Source: Bedellia somnulentella | Taxonomy: Eukaryota; Arthropoda; Insecta; Lepidoptera; Bedelliidae | Length of the DNA: 64,000 nt | Direction: 5' to 3' | Assembly: GCA_963576735.1 (NCBI GenBank) | Contig: OY755176.1 | Span: forward strand, 17,221,423 to 17,285,422 | Shown here: piece after piece, positions 54,942 through 64,000 of the stretch | Layout of the letters: every line of letters starts with the position of its first letter | Position numbering within the stretch: the first letter of the stretch is position 1 | The notes under the pieces: generated by a model | Database searches by the model: none | Seen by the model: only the letters and a program-made list of their open reading frames with translations | What the model was told of the DNA's origin: nothing | Program-made: the position numbers and the translations under genes

Positions 54942-55172
54942 TACTTACATACATACATATACTCACGCCATTATTTCTCACTGAGATAGGCAGAGACTAT
55001 CGTTCGCTACTTTGTACAATCCTGGAAAACCTCTCTAGCTTCATTTACATCCAAAAAAAAATCATACAAGCTCTGTTTTTCTTCATTCTTCGGACACCTG
55101 CCTTTTTGAGCACACTCTCTATTTGGTGTAAATGTGTTTTGCGTGGTCGTCCTTGTAATTGGACTTCTATTT
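54942..55172 (-). pseudogene. LINE-C 3' fragment, best-preserved tail
   Basis: On the minus strand one frame reads QLQGRPRKTHLHQIESVLKK, AGVRRMKKNRACM, DVNEAREVFQDCTK, one stop, RTIVSAYLSEK and the natural stop TAA. Then come TGGCGTGAGTATATGTATGT and (ATG)n-type repeats. The stem is GCCTATCTCAGTGAG...GGC. This is the copy that links the LINE ORF to the SINE-type 3' end. Confidence 0.8.
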
Positions 55173-55188
55173 AAGTATTTTATTAGTG

Positions 55189-55546
55189 ATAACTCAATGG
55201 GTAGAACACCGGTTAACGTGCAAGCGACTAGTGTTCAGATCCCGGGTCGGGCCTACACCAATTTGTTTTTTATAAAAGACATATGTGTGGTTAATTTATC
55301 ACGGTTGTTAACGGTGAGGGCAAACATCGTGAGGAAACCCACATGGCTGAGTTGTACTTAGTCATATGACAGTGTATTCGTACAAAACGGCGATAGGCCT
55401 GCCCTCTAATCTCGTGAGTACACTGTCCATGCAAAACGTGGGTACTCTGAACACCAGGTGACAATGTCACGTAATGTTCAGAAGTACTACTACCTCTGCC
55501 AACCCCTTCGGGGATATTCGGCGTGAACGTTTATGTTATGTTATCA
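55189..55546 (+). mobile_element. SINE-B, full length
   Basis: GATAACTCAATGGGTAGAAC to CGTTTATGTTATGTTAT. It abuts the LINE tail at 55548. Confidence 0.9.
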
Positions 55547-55547
55547 A

Positions 55548-55895
55548 AATCAAAATAAAAAACATTTTTATTTGCATAAATGTGGTACAATGAAGATGTT
55601 ACATTATTATAATCGGTCCACCATATTTAACTATTTTAGCTACCATGCAAATATTTACATTAAAAAAATTGACAATAAATTTACTAGTTACATTTATTGA
55701 ACTCAAACAGCCGTGAATTTCAAATTATATTATTATTCAGAAAAAAAATCATCAAGTTCATAAAAACATTTATCAGCCATTTTTTAGCTCACTTTTCAGT
55801 ATATTCAGTCTTAGAGTTTTTGATTCTCTTGGTATCTTATTATAGATCCTAGCTATTGCAATTTCGTTTTCCCATAGCAGTACCAGCGGTTGGAA
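55548..55895 (-). pseudogene. CR1/Jockey-group LINE 3' end
   Basis: Minus strand: a short coding end, LWENEIAIARIYNKIPRESK, TLRLNILKSELKNG, a frameshift, then DKCFYELDDFFSE and stop. It is similar in plan to the end of 31627-32682 (CFYNVNDFF). The UTR follows to an ATTTTGATTTTGAT tail at 55548. Confidence 0.7.
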
Positions 55896-56837
55896 CTATA
55901 AGTTTAAATGGATCCAATGAATATTACTGGGGTAACATGCAAAAATATTATTACTATGACATGTTTGACTTGTTTTGTGCAATAGCGAGTTTCTATTCTA
56001 TTCGATGTACAAAGTCAAAGTGATCTGAACCGTTTTAGAGGTATCAGCTTATAGATCGCTGAGCTCAATATCACTCCCATCCAATGCTGTAGTCATAGAT
56101 ACGTTTGAGAAAGTAATATTCTATTTTGTTGGAATGCACTGCACCCTGTGCAGCATGCAATACGATTTGATTGATTATTAATGGATTTTATAAAAGTGTA
56201 TATTTTCTTGAGTGTATTGGAGGATAACCGTAATATCCTTTATGAACGGATTTTATGTTTTTTTTTTCATGACTTAGGGTTTTTCTTAAATGGGAGAATG
56301 AAAGAGATATCCCAAAAGTGGCTGGTACGAATGACCGGTTTGACTACATATCGCGTGGTATAAAAAAGCCCTCTCGTTCGCACTTACTTAGTATCTTATA
56401 TTGTCATCTCATGCTGACTGATATCGTGACGATAAAATAGGGATTGTTCCAGGCCTCCAGGATAAGTTTTCCGATGTTTTTTTTCAATGTAAATTTACTA
56501 TGAAGAAATACCTCCCTTCTTAATTTTACTCCTGTTTAATATGTATAATACTTAGTCACAAAGTTACAACTATAAACAATTCGGTTCACTGAAAAGATAG
56601 AAGGAAGTTCGAGTAAAGTTGGCAATGTCACTTAAAGCATAATCAAACTAAGTAATCGAATCAGCAACGAGGTTATCCCTAGAAAAACTGAAGCAACAAA
56701 TATAGCCCGAAGAGTTTGCAAACAGACGTGGCCGTGGGTTAGACACGTTATGGACAGATACAAACTATTGTAGATTTAATATTGAATATCTCCGGAAGTC
56801 ATTAATATTATTTTAAAAAGATGTGTTACAGAGAGTT
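55896..56837. other. No gene; repeat G at 56345-56475
   Basis: Apart from repeat G nothing recognisable. Confidence 0.5.
56345..56475 (+). repeat. Repeat G copy 1
   Basis: TATCGCGTGGTATAAAAAAG, TCGCACTTACTTAGTATC and ATCGTGACGATAAAATAG match 60764-60890. Confidence 0.65.
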
Positions 56838-57076
56838 GGCTGTGTAAAGACAGCTTAGAATAGCACTTCCCCATTTCTCCCGTGGAGATCTGATCCCCAT
56901 GTCAACCCGTAGACCCGATCGTAAGAGGCGGCTGAGGTAACAGGGGCTTTTTAAGTGATTTTTGGGCGATGTGGTTGGAGACCCGTCGACAACAAATATT
57001 TATTATCATATTTTCCCCACTCAACTTGCTCTGGCTACCCTTTGTAAGAATTAATAGCCGTGAGTCTATGTATGTA
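56838..57076 (+). mobile_element. SINE-A, internally altered
   Basis: GGCTGTGTAAAGACAGCTTA to CCGTGAGTCTATGTATGTA. Extra sequence sits at 56881-56912 and the CCAAAAGTGGCTGAGG box is deleted. Confidence 0.8.
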
Positions 57077-57457
57077 AAAAGGGTATGAGCGCTAACACAT
57101 GTCATGATCCATATATCAATTCAGAATGTAATGTGTATTATTAATCTGAAATTAGACTTTAAAAATCTCATAGAACGGAAACTTATTGCCAAAGATCGCT
57201 TTGTTGATGATAGAAATGAGGCCTCCTTTATTGAAAACTTTCCTCACCGAAACCTTTTACAAAGAGAAAAAAGCTCAATTTCAAATTTGAAAGCCTTTTG
57301 TTCGAGTTTTACTGAGCAGAGCTTTGAAATAGAATTACTTTGAACTTTCCGTTGAGTATTTTCGGAGTCCAGTCAATCGATAGATCAGTATAATAACATA
57401 AAAATAACATATACTCACGGCTATTAATCCCTAGAAGTGTTAGCAAGAGCTAAGGAA

Positions 57458-58447
57458 CAACTTTTGATTTTCGGATATTTTAATCGCGTATTATTACATT
57501 ATTTTTAAAGCCCGACGTTTCGAAAACTTTTCAGTTATCATGGTCACGGGAAGACTGAGGTGTTATTTGTCATTATACAGTACTATAAAATTATTAATAC
57601 TAACTACCTTCACAAAATTTTAAGTTACATTTGCGTTTAATATTTGCTATGTACAAAAAGAGCTAATGTTATCTGGAGTCTTGCTAGTGTTCTTCCCTCG
57701 CTTGGTTGTGTTAATGATCGGGTTCCAAGCAGGTGGTAATTGCCAACCATCATCTCTATTGAAGTTTGGATGTTTCTTTATTTCAATAGACTCGCGTATC
57801 ATTCTAGGTATCAATCGATTCTCTTTTGCTAGAATTGTAGGTTTGTCAAAACGCATGTGGTGGTTTGGCTTATCGAAGGTGTGTTCACACAAAGCAGATC
57901 TTCCAGGACGCCTATTCTTCATATCAGCAATATGTTCTCTAACGCGAGTTGCTACACTACGCTTTGTTTGGCCGATGTATGAAAGACCACACTCACAGTC
58001 TAGTTTGTAAACGCCTGCATCTTGTAAAGGGATCTGACATTTGATAGGTCTTAGAAACTGACTTATCTTTTGGTGCGGCTTGAAGTAGGTCTTAATGGAA
58101 GCACGCTGTAACACAGTACTAATTTTGTCTGTTACACCCTTTACAAAAGGTAGAGTTGCAGGGAGTCTTTCAACAGTAGGTGGTTTATCGGAGGAGCGGT
58201 GACGTTGGCGGGGCAATTTCAGCTTGTTGTTGTGAAGAACTTGTTTCACATGACTGAGCTCTCCAGCAAGATGGTGTTCGTCACAAAGATGTTTGGCTCT
58301 CTGAAACAAAGTTTTACCAACAGTAGCTAACTGAGATGGATGGTGGTGTGAGTCACCATTGAGGTACCTATCAGTGTGGGTGGGTTTCCTATAAACTGTG
58401 TGACTAATTGAGTTATCAGAATTCCTTATCAGTTATTAGAAAATACT
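57458..58447 (-). mobile_element. Penelope-like retroelement, 5' truncated, 13-bp duplication
   Basis: Bounded by AAGAGCTAAGGAA at 57445-57457 and 58448-58460. It contains the 3' end of the RT and the GIY-YIG endonuclease (57647 to about 58425) and a 3' region with CCCGACGTTTCGAAAACTTT (57511 on), shared with 21189-21310. Confidence 0.88.
57647..58425 (-). pseudogene. Penelope-like RT end and GIY-YIG endonuclease
   Basis: The frame is open upstream of 58309, with HTVYRKPTHTDRYLNGDSHH (conserved end of Penelope-type RT). Then a basic linker and the GIY-YIG nuclease: GVYKLDCEC, LSYIGQTKR, catalytic-type Arg in RVREH, Glu in RESIEI. The CEC pair and H/C residues (CEHTF...NHH) fit the Zn-binding insertion of Penelope nucleases. 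The nuclease part has no stop; the RT catalytic core is missing, so the copy is dead. Confidence 0.9.
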
Positions 58448-58634
58448 AAGAGCTAAGGAATTGGAAATTTCTTAGCGAATTTTTGAAAATTTAGTGGGGG
58501 AAAGATGGTAAAGTAAAGGTTGTTGCTGATGGGTCTCCAACCGCATCGCCCAAAAATCACTGAAAAGCCCCAATACCGTTAGTCGCCTCTTACGTACACT
58601 TATCGGTAGACACGAGGTAACGCTATATTAGACG

Positions 58635-58876
58635 ACGTGATAGCTCAATGGGTAGAACACCGGTTATCGTGCAAGCAACTAGTGTTCAAATCCCGGGTCG
58701 GGCCTACACCGATTGGTCTTTTCTAAAGACATATGTGTGGTTAATTTATCATGGTTGTTAATGGTGAGGGAAAACATCGTGAGGAAACCCACATGGCTGA
58801 ATTGTACTTAGTCATGTGACAGTGTATTCGTACAAAACGGCGATAGGCCTGCCCCCTATCACGTGAGTACACTGGC
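58635..58876 (+). mobile_element. SINE-B, 3' truncated
   Basis: GACGTGATAGCTCAATGGGT through CTATCACGTGAGTACACTGG. It lacks the terminal module, unusual for a retroposed copy, and so was probably trimmed after insertion. Confidence 0.88.
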
Positions 58877-59485
58877 CATCTTTGCTTTATACGTATTACG
58901 TTTATACCTATATATTATAAAGTATTTTATAGGCTATAATTATAACATCGTTTCCTACAATGTTTCATTATTGTTCTTTAATATAATTCGGTATGCAAAG
59001 TTTTACTAAAGTGATGCTGATTACAAAACCATTTCGAGATATTATGGTTATAAACAATATTTTCTTGAAATTATATCAATTGAAGCTAAGATGACTGTTA
59101 TTTTATCAAAATCTGTAACAGTGTTTGACCCTCAATGTTGTTTCAAAGACAAACGGTTTTGCAGTTTATTAATAAAATATCGAAAATCATAGGTTTGTTT
59201 AGTATAATATCGTAATAATTACATTTTAAATCACAAATTCTTGATATGTTTTGCAATCAGCAACATTTTTATAAAACATTTCGCTTCATTTGCATGCATG
59301 TCGCTACGTGATTTTATCGATCGATGACGTCATTAAATACAAAAGTTGAACAATCTTTAAAAAATCATAACTTTACAATTACTCATTTTAAATGGAAAAT
59401 ATTCAAATTAGTGTTTTATTTTCGTGTTTACTATCGAATAAAAATATTTAATAAATACCAAAAAAAAACTTTGCATACCGAATTC
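58877..59485. other. No gene recognised
   Basis: AT-rich; GCATACCGAATT near 59474 mirrors AATTCGGTATGC at 58986. Confidence 0.5.
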
Positions 59486-59680
59486 TTACATTTCTTCCAG
59501 TGGATGTCGTAAGGGGTTTACTTTGGTACTTTTTTAATTTATTATTAAACAATATGGTTGAAGACTCATTACTAACAATCTTTATTTTACGATATTTTCT
59601 TTACTTAAAACCCAAAAGTGGCTGAAAAATGTCTGAGTGTGAAGCTCTGGCTACTCTTCTTTTTAAAGATATAATATGAG
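59486..59680 (+). mobile_element. Degenerate SINE-A
   Basis: TTTCTTCCAGTGGATGTCGT, ATGGTTGAAGACTCATTACT and CCCAAAAGTGGCTGAAAAAT. Confidence 0.65.
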
Positions 59681-59818
59681 ATGAGTTCGCATTTTTATGA
59701 TGTATGTATCTGCCAACTGAAGCGCGAAGCAAATACATCCGTGCCATTCTTTTCTGGAACCATTTCGCTGCATTTTCAGGCCCTTTTTGATAAGACTAGA
59801 ACGCAGATTGAACATTCT

Positions 59819-60145
59819 TTATACGCTAATATTTTTAATAATAATTAATTTTTCCATTACTGCAGTTCTATGCATCCGTTGAAATCCATCTGGCACTATA
59901 CATGGTCTTCCCATTACCGGACAGGGTCCAAGACTAACAGATGGTAAACCGTATGGCAAACGCTCTGGTTCATCTTCGTATTCATCTTTCTCCACTCCTT
60001 CTTCCTCTTCTGCTTCATGCAATTTAACAGGACAATCTTTCAAATGTTTATACTGAGGACAATAAGGTTTATGCCTTTTTCTTGAAATGTGGTCTAGTGC
60101 GTTTTGAACACATTCACAATTAAAAGTAAGTACACGGCCAATCAT
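59819..60145 (-). CDS. Unrecognised 108-codon frame, possible host exon
   Basis: MIGRVLTFNCECVQNALDHI, HKPYCPQYKHLKDCPVKLHE, an acidic stretch (EAEEEEGVEKDEYEDE), then LPYGLPSVSLGPCPVMGRPC and IVPDGFQRMHRTAVMEKL. Cys/Pro pattern and acidic linker look coding-like and it is not in any repeat recognised here. A donor-like GCA|GTAATGG occurs on its strand. It could be an exon, a remnant or chance. Confidence 0.3.
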   Translation of the reverse strand: MIGRVLTFNCECVQNALDHISRKRHKPYCPQYKHLKDCPVKLHEAEEEEGVEKDEYEDEPERLPYGLPSVSLGPCPVMGRPCIVPDGFQRMHRTAVMEKLIIIKNISV

Positions 60146-60407
60146 ATAACATTAAATGTAATAATAAAAAAATCCCAGTAAGTAACCTTAGGCTTGGCAT
60201 GACTTAGTCTATATTTCATTACTTTTTGGAGATATTTCAGCTCCGAGACTTGGCTAGTTTTTAACCGAATGTTTTTGATGGAATCATACATGTATATTTT
60301 TTGTGTAATACGTATATTTTTTTCTGTTTAAACGTATCCAAAACCGCCTAAACAACTTCAAAATCTCTTCTACCAATGACTAATATATTTTTTCAACTCA
60401 ACTTAAA

Positions 60408-60715
60408 CGTTCACTTTGTATATCCCCGTAGGGGTTGGCAGAGGTACTAATACATCAGGTGATATTGTCATCTGGTGTTGGGAGTACCCACGTTTTGCTT
60501 ATACAGTGTACTCACGTGAAAAGGAGCAGGCATATAGCCGTTTTGTACGAATACACTGTCACATGACAAAGTACCGCTTAGTCATGTGGGTTTCCTCACG
60601 ATGTTTTCCCTCACCGTTAACAACCATGATAAATTAACCACACATATGACTTTTAGTAAAGACATATTGGTGTAGGCCCGACCCAAGATTTGAACCCTCA
60701 TCGTCTGCAAAATAA
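60408..60715 (-). mobile_element. SINE-B, near full length
   Basis: AACGTTCACTTTGTATATCC to the B-box region; the A-box end is degraded. Confidence 0.8.
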
Positions 60716-60763
60716 GCGATGTTTTACCTTCTACTGCCCGGCTAGTACGAGCGGTGTTTAAAC

Positions 60764-60890
60764 TAGTTATCGCGTGGGATAAAGCAGCCATCTCTTACGC
60801 ACTTACTTAGTAGCGTATACTGCCGTCTCATTCAAACCGTTATCGTGTCGATAAAATAGCGCTCGTGCTTGCCCTTCTAAGCTAAAAGTT
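60764..60890 (+). repeat. Repeat G copy 2
   Basis: TTATCGCGTGGGATAAAGCA, CGCACTTACTTAGTAGCG and TATCGTGTCGATAAAATAGC; see 56345-56475. Confidence 0.65.
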
Positions 60891-61215
60891 TGTTTTTTTC
60901 GTCGTATATTAAGCCTTTGTCCACCCCACCTGAAAACTGTGTATGCATTACAACTTCAATATTGACGTCACTAAAGAATGCTTTGGTATTTTTGCAAAGT
61001 GCTGTACTCACCTTTGTTTGCAGTCAACACATAAATCTTTCATAGTTTGTGTACAAAGTTGACGATCCTGGTTTTAGTATCGGTTCAAGTTTCCTGTTAT
61101 GACGTAACTTAAATTTCATGAATAAATGTTTGAATAATTCAATGATATCTTTAAGAAGAACCAATCAGAGCCGTGGCTTTTAACATACTGCGAAATAATA
61201 GACAATTCAATTAAA
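60891..61215. other. No gene recognised
   Basis: No repeat identified. Confidence 0.5.
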
Positions 61216-61436
61216 ACTGTGTAGTGTCCGCTTAGAATAGCACTACCCCGTGGGTGTAAGTAAAATACTACCAAGGGTATTGGCGCTTTTTAACAGATTT
61301 TTGGGCGGTGCTGTTGGAGACTCATCACCAACGATACTTTATTTCTACCATCTTGTCCGTTATCAACTTCCGAATGTGGCTGAGGAGATTTGATTTTGGG
61401 ATTTACGGCTGTGACTATATGTATATTTGTATATTT
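61216..61436 (+). mobile_element. SINE-A, older subfamily
   Basis: ACTGTGTAGTGTCCGCTTAG to TTTACGGCTGTGACTATATG; part of the hairpin box is deleted. Confidence 0.75.
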
Positions 61437-61464
61437 TTTTAAGCAGGGCTCATTTTAGAACTCA

Positions 61465-61640
61465 TGAGCGTTTCACGCCCTATATCTCTGAAGGGGTGGG
61501 GGGTATCACAAAACAAAGCACAACCCAGCCATATGAATTTCCGCACGATGTTTTTCGGACACCGTTAACAATCTTAATAACTTTGTGCACAAATACGAGA
61601 CTTATATGACTTACGCCCGATTTCTGAACTGAGTATTCAA
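61465..61640 (-). mobile_element. Degenerate SINE-B
   Basis: GAGCGTTTCACGCCCTATAT, CACAACCCAGCCATATG and CACCGTTAACAATCTTAATA. Confidence 0.55.
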
Positions 61641-61751
61641 GCTGAGAACGACTTAAGTATCGTTTTGTCTCATTCAGTTGTTAAGATTTCAATGCGACAG
61701 AACGATACTTAAGTTGTTCTCAGCTGGAATACTCAATTCAGAAATCGGGCG
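61614..61751. repeat. 138-bp inverted duplication
   Basis: CGCCCGATTTCTGAACTGAG...GTATCGTTTTGTC pairs with GACAGAACGATACTTAAGTT...AGAAATCGGGCG. Arms of about 56 bp with about four mismatches, loop about 26 nt. Confidence 0.9.
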
Positions 61752-62235
61752 TTATTGGTGTTGGATAAGCTCAGGATCTAAACTGGCGTCTACTGGATTA
61801 GAAGCTGTCGGTCTCTCACGGAATCATGGTGATTTTTCAGAAATGGTGCCATATACGTTGTGCCATCATATCTGAATTCATTGTGCGATGCTACCTTAAA
61901 ATTTGTATAGAATGCGCTAATTTTCGTAGCAAAATATATTTTTACCTTTTCAATACGTCATTCGTTTTATTCTGCTACAGTTTCACTTTATATATATTTA
62001 CTTATAGTTTCCCTCATCCACAACAAATAATCACGCTACAAATACTTAATTAAATATATTTGAAACATATTCTTTTCAAGATATCGTAGTATTTTTTTGT
62101 TGAAAAAATTAAGTAAAGACAAAAAGCCAAAGGAACCTTAGAAAAACCAAAAACAAAGTTTAGTCATAGAAAATATGTGGACGCACTATATTTAGAACAA
62201 TTCATTCCTTAAGCCTAGGGAAATATAGTTTCAGA
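61752..62235. other. No gene recognised
   Basis: The 65-75 codon frames here overlap the inverted duplication or AT-rich DNA. Confidence 0.5.
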
Positions 62236-62485
62236 TGTTCAAACTCAAACGATCACGTAGTGTTCAGAGTACACACGTTTTGCTTGAATAGTGTACTCAC
62301 GTCATAGGGGCATAGGGATAGCGAGCCTATTGCCGTTACGTGCCGAGTTAGACCGTTAACAACCATGATAAATTAACCATACATATGACTTTAGAAAGGA
62401 CAAATTGTGGTAGGCCCGACCCTGGATTTAAACACTCACTGTCTGCACGTTAAGCGGTGTTCTACCCAATGAGCTATCACGGTTG
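62236..62485 (-). mobile_element. SINE-B, 3' end missing
   Basis: CACGTAGTGTTCAGAGTACA to ATGAGCTATCACGGTTGC; 62330-62350 is rearranged. Confidence 0.8.
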
Positions 62486-62743
62486 CGCAGAAATTGTTTG
62501 CTGAAGAATAACCCAGCCTTGAAATATATATATAGCCTTCTTTATTCAGGACTAGTCAGGCAAAAACGAGCTAATGTCGTCTGAAGGAATATTGTCACAG
62601 CAAAGTTGAATCAGGTTATGATTAGGCAAATCGTTTTTGTGTGAGCTTTTAGGGGAAATTGAAAGGCGAGCCCGAGCTTCCGAGCGTAACCTTCTTAGGG
62701 TTCCCTTAAAATAACAGAGCTTAACATTGACATACTTTTCCTG

Positions 62744-63125
62744 GATTACACTTTGCCGTTTAAGGCCGCACTACCCCTTTCTAGATGATATTATTATGAT
62801 TTTAGATATGATATGATAAAGTCACGTGATGTTCAGAAGTATTAGTACCTCTGTCAACCCCTTCGAGGATATTCAGCGTGAACGTTTATGTTATGATATG
62901 TTATGTTACCCCTTTCTAGCTACGGGTGTCAAAAGAGGCAACAAGGGTATGGGACTTTTAAGTGGTTTTTGGGCGATGAAGTTTGAGACCCATCACCAAT
63001 GACAGTTTATTTCTACCATCTTATCCCCTATCAACTTCCGAATGTGGCTGAGGAGTTTCCAGCTCTGAAGCTCTAGCTATCCCTCTAAGCGATTTATGGC
63101 CGTAAGTATATGTATGTATGCATGT
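62744..63125 (+). mobile_element. SINE-A split by a SINE-B fragment
   Basis: 5' piece to 62784 and 3' piece from 62907, meeting at TACCCCTTTCTAG, present on both sides. Older subfamily. Confidence 0.85.
62785..62906 (+). mobile_element. SINE-B, 5' truncated, 13-bp target duplication
   Basis: GTCACGTGATGTTCAGAAGT to GATATGTTATGT, flanked by TACCCCTTTCTAG at 62772-62784 and 62907-62919. The first 30 bp (ATGATATTATTATG...) are not SINE-B. Confidence 0.88.
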
Positions 63126-63734
63126 ACACTTTGACTGATGTTCCTAGTTTTGGTACCTCTTTAAAGTTTAATCGTTGAAAACGCGTTAAAACTTTTCAAA
63201 GTGCGTATGTCACGTCTCTGTGAATAACTAAAAGATTATGTATACACATAATGGCGTTATCTCATAAAGGACGTGACATGCTCACGTTTACACACTTTAT
63301 GCTTTGGAGCTGATATTGTATTACAATATACTTACGAGTATATCAAACCAATTACATACTTTTTTTTCTAAATCATAGTATATATAAAGTGTGTTCTTAC
63401 AGAATGAATTAAACTACGCTTCAGTGTAAAATTATGTTGTTTTAAGTTTTTTTAAATATATTATTATGCATTTCTTCAAAAAAATATCTCAAGCCACATA
63501 AAAGTATCTTTTTAATAAATTGTTTCAATAGTCTCGACCTATCCCACGCTAAATATGGGTTGCTATAAATATGTGTGATCTTAATAGAAGAGTTAATTTA
63601 TATTGTCAGTGCTCGCAACTGGTAAAGATTGATGACACGGCTCGTCGCTCCATCATCGTTTAGTTAACGAGACTATCATTCGTCTTTTGCCCTTTTGTAT
63701 AATATTATTTATATTGTGAACTGATTCTTTTACA
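63126..63734. other. No gene recognised
   Basis: AT-rich; no repeat identified. Confidence 0.5.
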
Positions 63735-63812
63735 TCACAATACGTCTAAAAATCCCTAAAAGGCGTAGCCAAATCTTCGGAATAAAAAATACCTCAGCCA
63801 CTTTTGGACGTT
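63735..63812 (-). mobile_element. SINE-A 3' fragment
   Basis: ACGTCTAAAAATCCCTAAAA, GGCGTAGCCAAATCTTCGG and CTCAGCCACTTTTGGACG. Confidence 0.7.
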
Positions 63813-64000
63813 TATTCTTTTACTGACTAACATTGGATTGTAGTTTGTGCGGGTATTCGATAATTTGTTATTGAAGATGTATGGCAATTGTTACTTATAT
63901 TGAATACAAGCAAAACGAATTAGTAACAAAAAAATTAAAAGGAATGTATAAGGATATTAGGAGTTGGTTTATTTCATGCATAAGTACACCATTATAATAA

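Larger units (their letters stand above)
57406..58634 (-). mobile_element. SINE-A split by a Penelope-like element
   Basis: 3' part 57406-57457 (ATACTCACGGCTATTAATCC), 5' part 58448-58629. AAGAGCTAAGGAA is present at both junctions. Confidence 0.85.

Noticed and set aside
57666..58010. 114-codon plus-strand frame
   Set aside because: Antisense of the Penelope-like GIY-YIG ORF, which has recognisable catalytic motifs.

Overview
The window looks like repeat-rich nuclear DNA from an insect, most likely a butterfly or moth. It is AT-rich and holds no bacterial-style genes. Its coding sequence is almost all transposon-derived: mariner, RTE-type and CR1/Jockey-type LINEs, a Penelope-like element, Helitrons with TCTATAC...CTAG ends, an LTR pair and very many SINEs. 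I recognise no complete host gene. Three short open segments (11859-12237, 33993-34096, 59819-60145) are the only candidates for host exons, and all three are weak. Family names here are local labels. SINE-A is about 250 bp, has no obvious tRNA head and ends in (TATG)n. SINE-B is about 360 bp, has a tRNA-like head with A and B boxes and ends in (TTATG)n. LINE-C is a LINE family seen only as 3' fragments.

Layout. 0-11 kb: LINE-C, mariner, SINEs, a 622-bp fold-back MITE inside a SINE-B, a 5 x 20-bp tandem repeat and four SINE-A copies. 12-18 kb: an RTE LINE 3' fragment cut by a 962-bp Helitron, then two CR1/Jockey-like LINE 3' fragments. 18.3-24.8 kb: two 360-bp LTRs that look identical, bracketing 5.7 kb of almost non-coding DNA with a 220-bp tandem array. 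25-31.6 kb: SINEs and a 2.37-kb non-coding TIR element (27050-29422), whose empty site is preserved in a second copy of the host repeat at 29743-30030. 31.6-43 kb: a LINE inside a SINE-A, SINE-in-SINE nests and a second, inverted Helitron copy nested in another Helitron. 43.4-51.5 kb: a LINE-in-LINE nest on the minus strand. An old, broken element with EEP endonuclease, RT and a C2H2 finger is split by a much younger CR1-like LINE with an uninterrupted 938-aa ORF2. 51.5-64 kb: SINEs, a Penelope-like GIY-YIG fragment inside a SINE-A and a 138-bp inverted duplication.

How the parts relate. The most informative signal is a shared 3' end. SINE-A, SINE-B and LINE-C have unrelated bodies but end alike: a CTCTGSCNAC-type box, a small stem whose arms differ between families but still pair, then GCCGTGARTATATGTATG or a close variant. 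In LINE-C this tail contains the end of the ORF. The simplest reading is that LINE-C is, or is close to, the LINE whose machinery moves both SINE families. Target-site duplications of 12-13 bp around several SINE copies fit target-primed insertion. Insertions into insertions, several with matching duplications or an empty site, give a partial relative chronology of this locus.
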